Below are positions 42,967 to 51,372 of a DNA stretch of 64,000 nt, one piece after another; the first letter of the stretch is position 1; the number at the start of each line of letters is the position of its first letter. Made by a program: the position numbers and the translations under genes. The notes beneath the pieces are model-generated. The model was not told the origin of the DNA, made no database searches, and saw only the letters and a list, made by a program, of their open reading frames with translations. Location of the stretch: assembly GCA_004554585.1 (NCBI GenBank), contig SFLH01000007.1, positions 1-64,000 on the forward strand, in the 5' to 3' direction. Source of the stretch: Clostridiales bacterium. GTDB lineage: Bacteria; Bacillota; Clostridia; Oscillospirales; Oscillospiraceae.

Positions 42967-42995
42967 TTGCATCTTGAAATACCCAGGATTATAAT
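42967..42995 (+). promoter_or_regulatory. purA promoter
   Basis: TTGCAT (42967-42972), 17 bp spacer, TATAAT (42990-42995). Start of RNA is expected near 43002. Confidence 0.75.
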
Positions 42996-43008
42996 GAGTT
43001 GTATTTTT

Positions 43009-43065
43009 CCAGCGGCCTGTCCGGCCGCTGGACAGGTTTTTGCCTGCTTTGCCAAAAGGGCAGGC
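43009..43065 (+). promoter_or_regulatory. purA leader with overlapping alternative hairpins (candidate attenuator)
   Basis: CCAGCGGCC (43009-43017) can pair with GGCCGCTGG (43023-43031). CCTGTCC (43016-43022) can instead pair with GGACAGG (43030-43036), and that stem is followed by TTTTT (43037-43041). The two cannot form together. A further stem GCCTGC / GCAGGC follows (43042-43065). This is the layout of a terminator/antiterminator switch, but no ligand or protein site is known to me. Confidence 0.5.
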
Positions 43066-43106
43066 AGAGGAAGTTCAACTGGATATGATTTTAGGAGGGG
43101 ATCTCT

Positions 43107-44390
43107 GTGGTAAAAGCGATCGTAGGCGCCAACTGGGGCGACGAAGGGAAAGGAAAGATCACGGATCTGATGGCGGAGCATTCGGACATCGTCGTCCGGT
43201 TCCAGGGGGGGGCCAACGCCGGCCACACCATCATCAACGACTATGGCCGCTTTGCCCTGCACACCCTGCCCTCGGGCGTGTTCTACTCCCACATCACCAA
43301 TGTCATCGGCAACGGCGTGGCCCTGGACATCCAGAAGCTGGCCGACGAGCTCACCGGTCTGATCCAGGCCGGGGTACCCGCCCCCAACCTGATCATCTCC
43401 GAGCGCGCCCAGCTGCTTATGCCCTATCACGTTCTCCAGGATGCCTATGAGGAGGAGCGTCTGGGGGGGCATGCCTTTGGCTCCACCAAGAGCGGCATCG
43501 CCCCCTTCTACTCGGACAAGTATGCCAAGATCGGCATCCAGGTCTGCGACCTGTTCCACGAGGACCGGCTGCGGGAAAAGCTCTCCCACGCCGTGGCCAT
43601 CAAAAACATTCTCTTCCAGACCATGTACCAAAAGCCCCCCGTGGACGCCGACGCCCTTTTCCAGCAGCTGCTGACTCTGCGGGAGGTCATCCGCCCCTAT
43701 GTGGGGGATGGGGTCTCCTTCCTCCATCAGGCGGTCCAGCAGGGCAAAGAGATCCTGCTGGAGGGGCAGCTGGGCGCCATGAAGGACCCGGATCTGGGCA
43801 TCGTGCCCATGACCACCTCCTCCCACACCCTGGCAGGCTTTGGCTGTGTGGGCGCTCCGGTGCCTCCCACGGCCCTGAAGGAGGTTATCTGCGTCTCCAA
43901 GGCCTACTCCTCCTGCGTGGGCTCCCAGACGGAACCCTTCGTCAGCGAGCTGCTGGGCCCCGCCGGGGACGAGCTGCGCCGCCGGGGCGGCGACAAGGGC
44001 GAGTTCGGTGCCACCACCGGCCGGCCCCGCCGGGTGGGCTGGTTTGACACGGTGGCCACCCGCTACGGCTGCATGATCCAGGGCGCCACCCAGGTGGCCC
44101 TGACCTGCCTGGATGTGCTGGGCTACCTGGACGAGATTCCCGTGTGCACCGCCTATGAGATCGATGGCCAGGTGACCAAGGATTTCCCCGTCCCCGCCCA
44201 GCTGGAAAAGGCCAAACCCGTCTTCACCACCCTGCCCGGCTGGAAGTCCGACGTGCGGGGTATCACCCGCTATGAGGACCTCCCTGCCGCCGCCAAGGCC
44301 TATGTGGACTTCCTGGAACAGGAGATCCAGGTGCCCATCAAGATCGTCTCCACCGGCCCCAAGCGCCACGAGATTGCCCTGCGGCCTTGA
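43107..44390 (+). CDS. purA: adenylosuccinate synthase
   Basis: A 427-residue GTP-dependent enzyme joining IMP and aspartate on the way to AMP. NWGDEGKGK at residues 8-16 is the diagnostic phosphate loop, QGGANAGHT holds the catalytic His, and GVPVPPTALK-like and TGRPRRVGWFD motifs bind substrate. The GTG start at 43107 has TTAGGAGGGG upstream. It is monocistronic behind a strong promoter and a structured leader. Confidence 0.96.
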   Translation: MVKAIVGANWGDEGKGKITDLMAEHSDIVVRFQGGANAGHTIINDYGRFALHTLPSGVFYSHITNVIGNGVALDIQKLADELTGLIQAGVPAPNLIISERAQLLMPYHVLQDAYEEERLGGHAFGSTKSGIAPFYSDKYAKIGIQVCDLFHEDRLREKLSHAVAIKNILFQTMYQKPPVDADALFQQLLTLREVIRPYVGDGVSFLHQAVQQGKEILLEGQLGAMKDPDLGIVPMTTSSHTLAGFGCVGAPVPPTALKEVICVSKAYSSCVGSQTEPFVSELLGPAGDELRRRGGDKGEFGATTGRPRRVGWFDTVATRYGCMIQGATQVALTCLDVLGYLDEIPVCTAYEIDGQVTKDFPVPAQLEKAKPVFTTLPGWKSDVRGITRYEDLPAAAKAYVDFLEQEIQVPIKIVSTGPKRHEIALRP

Positions 44391-44413
44391 TTTTCCATCG
44401 ACCCAAAACAGTT

Positions 44414-44446
44414 CGCCCGGGAACCGATACGCACGGTTCCCGGGCG
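44414..44446 (-). terminator. hairpin between purA and sigK
   Basis: CGCCCGGGAACCG / CGGTTCCCGGGCG perfect stem with 7-nt loop. The T-run is better on the minus side (AACTGTTTTGG), so it probably ends sigK and also blocks purA. Confidence 0.7.
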
Positions 44447-44451
44447 GATCA

Positions 44452-45141
44452 TTATGTCCCTTTTTCCATTTCCTCCCGCAGTTTTCCCAACGCCTTTTTT
44501 TCCAGGCGAGAAACGTACGAGCGGCTGATGCCGCAGGCGCTGGCGATTTCCCGCTGGGTGCGAGGGGCCTCGCCGTCCAGACCGTAGCGGAGGGTGATCA
44601 CTTTGGCCTCTCGGTCGGTCAGGCAAGTTTCCACACATCGCCGGACTTTCTGGCAGGAGTCTCGAGCGTCCAGATTTTCCAGCATGTCGTCGTCCACGCT
44701 AATCACGTCCATGAGGGACAGGGCGTTTCCCTCGGGGTCTGCGTCCAGGGAATCCGACAGGGAGACCTCTCCCTGGTACTTCCGCTGACTGCGAAAATAC
44801 ATGAGAATCTCATTTTCAATGCAGCGGCTGGCATAGGTGGCCAGGCGGACCTTCTTGTCGGCCTTGAAGGTGGAAATCCCCTTGATCAGCCCAATGGTGC
44901 CGATGGAGATCAGGTCATCCTGATCGCCGGACTGGACATAGTATTTCTTGAGAATGTGGGAAACCAGACGCAGGTTGTGCTCCACCAGCTTGTTGCGGGC
45001 CTCGATGTCTCCCTGGGCAAACCGGGCCAGATACTCCCGCTCCTCCTCCGCCTTCAGGGGCCGGGGAAAGGACCCGGCATTCCCTAGGCGGAGGGGAACG
45101 CATATCGTGTTGAGCAGCAGTATGATCCATGCAGAAAGCAT
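44452..45141 (-). CDS. sigK: RNA polymerase sporulation sigma factor SigK
   Basis: A 229-residue sigma-70 type factor. Residues 1 to about 25 are a hydrophobic pro-sequence (MLSAWIILLLNTICV), then GSFPRPL and EARNKLVEHNLRLVSHILKKY (region 2.1), DLISIGTIGLIKGI (2.2-2.3), RLATYASRCIENEILMYFR (2.4) and a C-terminal region 4 (ITLRYGL, EIASACGISRSYVSRLEKKAL). The order and the FPxPL box point to SigK rather than SigE. The gene is whole, with no skin-like insertion. AGGAGG fixes ATG 45141. SigK drives late mother-cell genes. Confidence 0.9.
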   Translation of the reverse strand: MLSAWIILLLNTICVPLRLGNAGSFPRPLKAEEEREYLARFAQGDIEARNKLVEHNLRLVSHILKKYYVQSGDQDDLISIGTIGLIKGISTFKADKKVRLATYASRCIENEILMYFRSQRKYQGEVSLSDSLDADPEGNALSLMDVISVDDDMLENLDARDSCQKVRRCVETCLTDREAKVITLRYGLDGEAPRTQREIASACGISRSYVSRLEKKALGKLREEMEKGT

Positions 45142-45357
45142 AGGCAGCACCTCCTGGCTCTACTCTATTCCCCGGCGGCCTGTCTCTATTGCCAAAATTT
45201 TTCGCGGCTGCCCTCCCTCTTCTCCCAGCCGTTTTCCCCTCCCTTCCCGGTTCCGCGGGAATTTTTTCGCGGTTTGTGTTTTAATCACAGTAAATGCCGG
45301 TCTTTTGGGATATGCTATAGCCAACAAAAAGAATTGCACTGGAAAGGAGCACTTAGT

Positions 45358-45666
45358 ATGGCAGTGACCAATATCAATTTAGAGAATTTCGACCAGCAGG
45401 TCGCACAGGCTTCCTCCCCCGTCCTCGTGGACTTCTGGGCCGCATGGTGCGGACCCTGCTCCATGCTCTCCCCCGTAGTGGAGGAGTTGGCTCAGGAGCA
45501 TCCTGAGATCGCCTTCGGCAAGGTGAACGTAGACGAGGTGCCCGAGCTTGCCCAGCGGTACCAGATCTCCGCCATCCCCACTCTGCTGCTCTTCCGGGAC
45601 GGCAAGCCCGTGGATATGTCCGTGGGCGTGAAGTCCAAAAGAGAGCTGGAGGCCTTTTTGAAGTAA
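45358..45666 (+). CDS. trxA: thioredoxin
   Basis: A 102-residue protein with the classic WCGPC redox motif near residue 29-33, the buried Asp (VDFWAAWCGPC) and cis-Pro (ISAIPTLLLF). It reduces protein disulfides, using reducing power from thioredoxin reductase (not in the window). AAAGGAG precedes the ATG. It is monocistronic with a strong terminator. Confidence 0.95.
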   Translation: MAVTNINLENFDQQVAQASSPVLVDFWAAWCGPCSMLSPVVEELAQEHPEIAFGKVNVDEVPELAQRYQISAIPTLLLFRDGKPVDMSVGVKSKRELEAFLK

Positions 45667-45699
45667 TCGATATCTTCCTCTCATAAATACGTCTTTCAG

Positions 45700-45742
45700 A
45701 ACAAGAGGACCGAAGCATCCCGCTTCGGTCCTCTTGTTGTTT
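45700..45742 (+). terminator. trxA terminator (both directions)
   Basis: AACAAGAGGACCGAAGC / GCTTCGGTCCTCTTGTT perfect 17-bp stem, then GTTTTTC. Confidence 0.88.
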
Positions 45743-45759
45743 TTCTTCTGTCAGACGTT

Positions 45760-46290
45760 CTACCTTGCCAGCAGCTGCCGGCGGAAGCGGAAAAACAGCA
45801 GGCAGACCCACAGGCCGGTCACCACCCCCGCCAAGGCCATGGGCAGTGCCAGCAGGAAATGCTCCTGCCAGTTCACCGGCAGGGCCATGAGCGTAATGAG
45901 AACCACCATCACCGTGCGCAGATAAAACAGTTTCTCCTGGTCGGGCAGCTTCAGCTTGGCGGCCAGACGAGCCAAGTCGGTGAGAAACTGGTAGTGGAAA
46001 TAAATGGCCATGACGTCCACCAGCACCTTCACCAGGGGCAAGGTGACCGATACACTCAGAGCCGTGCTCACCCAGAGGATCCCCTCCCAGACCCCCAGCA
46101 GGATCCCCAGCGGGCGCAGGAGCTTCAGGGAGGGCACCAGCGGGGCGGCCTCCCGGATGGCCAGGAAGAGGAAGACGTAGCAGGCCCAGTCGGGCAACAT
46201 GTCCAAAGTAAATAAGTTAAGGTTAAAATACTGGAAAAGATAGCCCGTTCCCGCCAAAGCAAAGGCATCCGCCGCTTTTCTATACTCCAT
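45760..46290 (-). CDS. membrane protein of the BlaI/BlaR-type operon
   Basis: A 176-residue protein with about five hydrophobic segments (WACYVFLFLAI, LGILLGVWEGILWVS, VLVDVMAIYF, VMVVLITLMALPV, ALAGVVTGLWVCLLFF). No family recognised. Its start overlaps the 3' end of the M56 peptidase gene by 11 bp, so it is the third gene of that operon. It could be the effector or an accessory of the sensor, but this is only inferred from position. Confidence 0.7.
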   Translation of the reverse strand: MEYRKAADAFALAGTGYLFQYFNLNLFTLDMLPDWACYVFLFLAIREAAPLVPSLKLLRPLGILLGVWEGILWVSTALSVSVTLPLVKVLVDVMAIYFHYQFLTDLARLAAKLKLPDQEKLFYLRTVMVVLITLMALPVNWQEHFLLALPMALAGVVTGLWVCLLFFRFRRQLLAR

Positions 46291-48286
46291 CGTCCGCCGC
46301 CTCCTTCAAGGTCATGGTCTCCCGGACCTGGTCGTTCCAGAGGACCCGCAGGGCAAAGGCCTCTGGGAGGGCCTCCTTCTCGTCGCAGATGGAACCGTCA
46401 CGGCAGGTAAGGGTCCCGTCCCACGCTTCATCTATGGCGATGCAGGTGTAGCGGGCACCATTGCTGTTGCTGCCGCTGGCGCCGGGGACCATGCGGTCGA
46501 AGACATCCAGGGCGGAGAAGTCCGCCTCCTCCCCTGGCATCACCGGCATGGCCTGGATGGCCAGGGTGGTCAGGCTTTCCCGGTCCTCCGCTGTGCCGGC
46601 AAAGGCATAAGTCACCCGATGGCTGCGCCAGCACACCCAGTCGGTTTTGTCGTAGTCCGGGGGCTGTTCCAGCTCGTCCCAGCTCTCCGGGGCATAGACC
46701 AGCTGGAGCGCTGCCTGCCCTTGTCCGCTCTCCCCCTGGGCCTGGTAGACCTTGTCCGCCGGCAGGAAAGGATAGCCCATGTCCGGGCTGTAAAAGCTGC
46801 CAGACACCGTGGACAGATACAGGGTCCGCTCTCCGGTCTGCTCCACCACATAGCCTTGGCCGGCCTCCCGGTAGACCCGGATGGGACAGACCAGCAGACC
46901 CGTCCGGTCCAAAGAGTCCTTGGACCGCTCCTCCACAGCCAGGACCAGGAGGGCGGTGGTGCTGCCGTCATCCTCTTCCCGCAGCTGACACAGGCCGTAG
47001 TTCTCCTTGGTGAAGGCACAGACAGTGGTCTCCTCCCTGTTTACCGGGGCCTGTGTAGAATACATCTCCACCAGATAGAAGGGCAGTTCCTCCCCTTCCA
47101 GCAGGGAGAACTGGTCTCCCAACTGGCGGTATTCCTCCATCAGGCTCGTCCGCATTTCCGCCGGGGAGGCGGCCATGAGGGTCAGGCGGCTGCCCTCCAC
47201 CAGGCCCTTGGCGTAGGCGTCCACCGCCCCGGCCACGGTGGTGCAGTGGTTCAGGCGGGCAGCGGCCAGGGTCCTGATGGGGGACCCACCGTCCGCAGGT
47301 CTCAGGTTGGCAGGCTCCGCCGCCGTGCCCGTCAGGCAGATGACCAGCAGCAGGAGGGTGATGCTACAGGAAGCCAGGGCCATCCCCCTGGGGTAGGTCT
47401 TGAAGCGGACGATGGCCTCAATACGCCGGGCGATGTTTTTGCCGCCGTTGGAGATGGAAGTGGTGCCAGGGGCACGAGGGTACTTCTCGTTGGCCATGGA
47501 CAGCAGGCTGATGCCGTAAGAACGGCGCTCCTCCCCTGCCAGGCGCTCCAGCACCCGCTGGTCACACAGGGACTCCAGGTCGTTGCCCACCCGGTCCAAA
47601 AACAGGTGGACCAGGGGGTTGCACCAGTGGATGGCCCGACAGAGGGACCAAAAGACATTTTGCAGGGCGTCGTGATATTTCACATGGAGCAGCTCGTGGA
47701 GGAGCACATGGTCCTCCATCTCCTTCCCCGCCGGCAGGGCCAGCACCGGACGGAAAACCCCGCAGACCATGGGAGAGGTCAGGCCGGGCAGGACCACCAC
47801 CGCGCAAAGGGGCAGGCCGTACTGCTCTGCCACCCCCATCACCTGGCGGCGGAGGTCCTCCGAGGGTTCTTCTCCCCTCCCCATGAGACGGCGCAGGGAG
47901 AGGTAGCTGACCAGATACCGCAGCAAAAAGGCCACCACGCCGAGGACGTAGAGGAAAAACAGCCAGTCTGTAACGCTGTGGGGCAGGCCGGTCAGCCAGG
48001 GCACTGGGGCCTTTACCTGGATTGCCTGGGCCACCGAGGTATAGGTCGAGGACAGCCCTTCCTCCACCGTCAGTTTGGCCATCTCGAGCCACAAAGGCAG
48101 CCGGAGCAGGGGTGTCCCGCCGCCAAAGGTGGCCGGCACCAGCAGCCGGGCCGCCAGCACCACCCAGACGAAATATTGCCACCGGGGGGACAGCTTGTCC
48201 CGCAGCAGCCACTTGATCACCAGCAGCAGCACACCTACCAGGGAGACGTAGGCGGTCTGGAGTAAAAACTCCCAAAGATTGGTCAT
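46280..48286 (-). CDS. M56 family peptidase, BlaR1/MecR1-type sensor
   Basis: A 668-residue membrane protein. Four helices in the first 320 residues surround the zinc-protease motif HELLHVKYHD (HExxH) near residue 203-212, followed by DLESLCDQRVLE with the third ligand. After a last helix near 315-330 comes a long extracytoplasmic domain that does not show the penicillin-binding SxxK/SxN/KTG set of BlaR1, so the signal need not be a beta-lactam. The gene is one base after blaI and is expected to inactivate that repressor. Confidence 0.85.
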   Translation of the reverse strand: MTNLWEFLLQTAYVSLVGVLLLVIKWLLRDKLSPRWQYFVWVVLAARLLVPATFGGGTPLLRLPLWLEMAKLTVEEGLSSTYTSVAQAIQVKAPVPWLTGLPHSVTDWLFFLYVLGVVAFLLRYLVSYLSLRRLMGRGEEPSEDLRRQVMGVAEQYGLPLCAVVVLPGLTSPMVCGVFRPVLALPAGKEMEDHVLLHELLHVKYHDALQNVFWSLCRAIHWCNPLVHLFLDRVGNDLESLCDQRVLERLAGEERRSYGISLLSMANEKYPRAPGTTSISNGGKNIARRIEAIVRFKTYPRGMALASCSITLLLLVICLTGTAAEPANLRPADGGSPIRTLAAARLNHCTTVAGAVDAYAKGLVEGSRLTLMAASPAEMRTSLMEEYRQLGDQFSLLEGEELPFYLVEMYSTQAPVNREETTVCAFTKENYGLCQLREEDDGSTTALLVLAVEERSKDSLDRTGLLVCPIRVYREAGQGYVVEQTGERTLYLSTVSGSFYSPDMGYPFLPADKVYQAQGESGQGQAALQLVYAPESWDELEQPPDYDKTDWVCWRSHRVTYAFAGTAEDRESLTTLAIQAMPVMPGEEADFSALDVFDRMVPGASGSNSNGARYTCIAIDEAWDGTLTCRDGSICDEKEALPEAFALRVLWNDQVRETMTLKEAADDGV

Positions 48287-48287
48287 C

Positions 48288-48653
48288 TCATACCTCCATT
48301 TCCTCCAACAGCCGCCGCAGCCGGTCCCGCTCGGCAGAGGTGATGGTGCTCTCCTTCAAAAAGGCCGCGATCAGGTCCCCGGCAGCCCCGCCGTAGACCT
48401 GGTCCAGCAGCTGGCCCCGGGCCTGGCGGGCGCAGTCGTCCCGGCTCACCGCCGCAGCGTAGCGGTGGGGCTCAGTCTGGCGGAGGATGGTCACCAGGCC
48501 CTTGGCCTCCATTCGGGTCAGATAGGTGTGTACGGTGTTGCGTCGCCAGTGGTGGGTGGGCTCCAGGGCGGAGACGATCTCGCCCAGGGGGAAGCTCTCC
48601 CCCTGCCACAGGACTTCCAGCACCGCCCACTCCCCTTCGGTCAGTTTTGCCAT
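48288..48653 (-). CDS. BlaI/MecI/CopY family repressor
   Basis: A 121-residue winged-helix repressor: KLTEGEWAVLEVLWQGESFPLGEIVSAL, then HWRRNTVHTYLTRMEAKGLV (recognition helix), then RYAAAVSRDDCARQ. The LLDQVYGGAAGDLIAAFL segment is the dimer domain that BlaR-type peptidases help to inactivate. Its promoter contains two CTAC(N4)GTAG boxes. It controls itself and the M56 sensor; no beta-lactamase gene is in the window. Confidence 0.9.
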   Translation of the reverse strand: MAKLTEGEWAVLEVLWQGESFPLGEIVSALEPTHHWRRNTVHTYLTRMEAKGLVTILRQTEPHRYAAAVSRDDCARQARGQLLDQVYGGAAGDLIAAFLKESTITSAERDRLRRLLEEMEV

Positions 48654-48689
48654 CTGGCGTACCCCCTTTCCGCCGCTGGTTTCTCCGTC

Positions 48690-48701
48690 CTACAATTGTA
48701 G
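48690..48701. promoter_or_regulatory. BlaI-type operator box 1
   Basis: CTACAATTGTAG, a perfect 12-bp palindrome of the TACA..TGTA class bound by BlaI/MecI, just after the start of transcription. Confidence 0.75.
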
Positions 48702-48718
48702 AACTTCTTTTCGATTCC

Positions 48719-48747
48719 ACTATACTACGCTTGTAGAATCTTGTCAA
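48719..48747 (-). promoter_or_regulatory. blaI-operon promoter with operator box 2
   Basis: Minus strand TTGACA (48742-48747), 17 bp spacer, TATAGT (48719-48724). The spacer holds CTACAAGCGTAG (48725-48736), a second BlaI-like box. Confidence 0.78.
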
Positions 48748-48760
48748 CGGTCTTTTCCCC

Positions 48761-48789
48761 ATGACTTTTCCGCCGTCATCTGGTATACT
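48761..48789 (+). promoter_or_regulatory. promoter of the MBL gene
   Basis: ATGACT, 17 bp spacer, TATACT (48784-48789); the -35 box is weak. Confidence 0.45.
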
Positions 48790-48822
48790 ATGGGCACGAC
48801 AAGAGAGAAAGGACTGGATGCC

Positions 48823-49698
48823 ATGTATGAACTCATTCAAGCCGGCCCCCACAGCTACTACATCAACGCCCCGGTGAAGATCGGCCTGTATGTCTTAGAG
48901 GACCAGGCGTGGCTCATCGACAGCGGTGGGGACAAGGACGCCGGACGGAAGGTCCGTCAGCTGCTGGAAAAGCAGGGATGGACCCTGCGGGCCATTTTGA
49001 ACACCCACTCCAACGCCGACCACATCGGGGGCAACAAGTACCTGCAAAAGCAGACGGGCTGTCCCGTCTACGCCCCGGGCATCGACTGCGCCTTTACCCG
49101 CCATCCTCTGCTGGAACCAGCGTATCTGTACGGCGGCTTTCCCCCCAAAGACCTGCGGCACAAGTTCCTCATGGCCCAGGAGAGTGACGCGGCCTATCTG
49201 ACCCAGGAGGTCTTACCCCAGGGAATGAAGCTCCTGCCTCTGCCGGGTCATTTCTTTGATATGGTGGGCTTCGAGACCGACGAGGGGGTGACCTACCTGG
49301 CCGACTGCCTGTCCAGCCGGGAGACGTTGGACAAGTATGGCATCGGGGTGATCTATGACGTGGGGGCTTATCTGGACACCTTGGAAAAGGTGAAAACCAT
49401 GACCGCCAAATGCTTTGTCCCCGCCCACGCCCCGGCCACGGAGGACATCGCTCCCCTGGCCCAGTACAACATCGACAAGACTTTGGAGGTGGCGGAGAAA
49501 ATCCGTGCCTTCTGCCGGGAGCCAATCTCTTTTGAGGTTTTATTGCAAAAGCTCTTCACCGACTACGACCTCACCATGGACTTTTCCCAATACGTCCTGG
49601 TGGGCAGCACGGTGCGCTCCTACCTGGCCTGGCTGAAGGACAAGGCGGAGGTCACCGTCTCCTTCGACACCCGGATGGCCTTGTGGCAGACGGTGTGA
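48823..49698 (+). CDS. MBL-fold metallo-hydrolase
   Basis: A 291-residue metallo-beta-lactamase-fold enzyme. THSNADHIGG (about 60-69) is the HxHxDH metal motif with N in the place of the second His, PLPGHFFDMVGF holds the next ligand and YLADCLSS the bridging acid. A long C-terminal extension with a winged-helix-like end follows. Substrate unknown. It is divergent from the blaI operon, but the fold is common and does not imply beta-lactam hydrolysis. ATG 48823 is chosen from the short MYELIQAG start typical of the group. Confidence 0.82.
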   Translation: MYELIQAGPHSYYINAPVKIGLYVLEDQAWLIDSGGDKDAGRKVRQLLEKQGWTLRAILNTHSNADHIGGNKYLQKQTGCPVYAPGIDCAFTRHPLLEPAYLYGGFPPKDLRHKFLMAQESDAAYLTQEVLPQGMKLLPLPGHFFDMVGFETDEGVTYLADCLSSRETLDKYGIGVIYDVGAYLDTLEKVKTMTAKCFVPAHAPATEDIAPLAQYNIDKTLEVAEKIRAFCREPISFEVLLQKLFTDYDLTMDFSQYVLVGSTVRSYLAWLKDKAEVTVSFDTRMALWQTV

Positions 49699-49721
49699 TC
49701 CTTTTCCATCCATAGCTGCGC

Positions 49722-49755
49722 AAAAAAACAGGACGGTCACCCGTCCTGTTTTTAC
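49722..49755 (+). terminator. MBL / NhaC convergent terminator
   Basis: AAACAGGACGG / CCGTCCTGTTT stem, T-runs on both strands. Confidence 0.85.
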
Positions 49756-49773
49756 GTTTCGTGAGGAAGGTTT

Positions 49774-51108
49774 TTATCCCACCAGGAACCCGGCGGCCAG
49801 ATAGGCCACCAGCGCCAGCAGCACTGGCAGAAGGATCAACGGCGTGGCGCACTGGGCGTAGCGGACATTGTCGATCTGGGATGCCGAGCAGGCCAGGGTG
49901 GCCTCGGAGCCGAAGAAGCACAGATGGGACCCTGCCGCCGTGGCGGAGATGATGGCCCCAGCGGTGAGCAGAACGTTGCCGTCCAGCGCCTGGGCGATGG
50001 GGATGATCACCGGGAAGGCAATGGCGCAGATGCCCCAGAAGTTCCCCGCCGCCACCGCCAGAACCGTGACGATCAGGAAGGCCGCCGCCGGCAGCAGCTG
50101 GGGACTCATGGCCGCCTTGGCCGCGCCAATGACGAACTCGGGCATCCCCAGCAGGCTGTTGATGTCCCGGAGGATGAAGGCACTGGTGACGATGAACAGA
50201 ACCCCGATCATGTCCTTAAATCCCACCAACACCGTGTCCAGGTATTTCCCTGGGGTCATCAGCCGCTGGGGCAGGTAGAGAACGGCACAGAAAACCAGGC
50301 AGGCCAGGGTGCCATAAAGAATCTCCCCGGTGGCAATGGTCAGAGCGGTGACCAAGATCACCGGCAGCAGGAAGTTCAGGGCACGGGGCTTGGCCGGTCC
50401 CTCCTCCTCGGGGGTTTCCTGGGCCGTCGGGGCAACCTCACGGGCCTTGGCATAGGCCTGGCGCATGGGGCCGAATTTGGGCAGAATCCCCACCCCGTAA
50501 AGCAGGCCGCACAGCAGGGCCAAGAAGGGGTAGAACAGGAAGGGCAGGGCGTGCAGGAAGGTGCTCATCCCCGCCTCGGCGGTGCTCACGTCGGTGGCCA
50601 CCAGCTGGCTGATCATGAATACCCCCCAGGTGGAAGTGGGCACGATGACGCAGATGGAGGATGCAGTGGAGTTGCTCAGATAGGCCAGCATTTCCCGGGG
50701 CACATGGAAGCGGTCGGTGGCCCGGCGCATGGCGGTGCCCACAGAGAGGATGGACAGCCAGTCGTCCACAAAGACCACAATGCCCAGCAGCCAGGAGGCG
50801 AAGAGGGTGCGCTTCTCCCCCTTGCAGATCTTTCCCGCAATGGCGGTGAAGCCCTGGATTCCCCCAGAGACCTCAAATAGGGCCACCAAACTGCCAAAAA
50901 AGCCGCACACCAGCACCAGCCAGATCCACAGGTCGCTGCCCATCACCCCGTAGACCACGTCCAGCCAGGGCTTGGCGAAACCAGTTCCGTAGAGCATCAC
51001 TGCCCCCACAATGGTCCCGGCCAGCAGGGAGACCGCCGTTCGTTTGGTGAAAAACACCAGCACGATGACCACCGCCACCGGCAGCAAACTCAGGATGCCA
51101 TACTCCAT
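49774..51108 (-). CDS. NhaC family Na+/H+ antiporter
   Basis: A 444-residue membrane protein with about eleven helices. WIWLVLVCGFFGSLVALFEVSGG, FVDDWLSILSVGTAMRR and AAGNFWGICAIAFPVIIPIA are characteristic NhaC segments, including the DDW acidic pair thought to take part in ion exchange. It exports Na+ in exchange for protons, or an amino-acid-like substrate as in some relatives. GAAGGAG lies before the ATG; it has its own promoter. Confidence 0.88.
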   Translation of the reverse strand: MEYGILSLLPVAVVIVLVFFTKRTAVSLLAGTIVGAVMLYGTGFAKPWLDVVYGVMGSDLWIWLVLVCGFFGSLVALFEVSGGIQGFTAIAGKICKGEKRTLFASWLLGIVVFVDDWLSILSVGTAMRRATDRFHVPREMLAYLSNSTASSICVIVPTSTWGVFMISQLVATDVSTAEAGMSTFLHALPFLFYPFLALLCGLLYGVGILPKFGPMRQAYAKAREVAPTAQETPEEEGPAKPRALNFLLPVILVTALTIATGEILYGTLACLVFCAVLYLPQRLMTPGKYLDTVLVGFKDMIGVLFIVTSAFILRDINSLLGMPEFVIGAAKAAMSPQLLPAAAFLIVTVLAVAAGNFWGICAIAFPVIIPIAQALDGNVLLTAGAIISATAAGSHLCFFGSEATLACSASQIDNVRYAQCATPLILLPVLLALVAYLAAGFLVG

Positions 51109-51166
51109 CGGTCACACTCCTTCCAAAAAAACGCACTCTTTTTCTCTCTTTTGTGGTGATAATGTA

Positions 51167-51196
51167 ATAGTACGGCAAAAGAACCGTCTCCGTCAA
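51167..51196 (-). promoter_or_regulatory. NhaC gene promoter
   Basis: Minus strand TTGACG (51191-51196), 18 bp spacer, TACTAT (51167-51172). Confidence 0.55.
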
Positions 51197-51303
51197 GGCA
51201 GAAATGGCGTTCTCCCAAGAAAAATATCGCGGGTCATCGCACCGCGCTGGGTCCTGCCCTGCCGCCGAGAACGATAACCACCCCAGCAAAGGCTTTTCTT
51301 TCC

Positions 51304-51348
51304 AACAAAAAACACCCTGGCGGAGAAATCGTTTCTCCGCCAGGGTGT
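51304..51348 (-). terminator. thiamin operon terminator
   Basis: CACCCTGGCGGAGAAA / TTTCTCCGCCAGGGTG perfect 16-bp stem; on the minus strand TTTTTTG follows. Confidence 0.88.
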
Positions 51349-51372
51349 GGTATGCCCGTGTGGTATGCTCGC

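Noticed and set aside
48823..49698. Beta-lactamase controlled by the adjacent blaI operon
   Set aside because: The MBL fold alone does not imply lactamase activity, the protein has no signal peptide, and the motif HSNADH is atypical.
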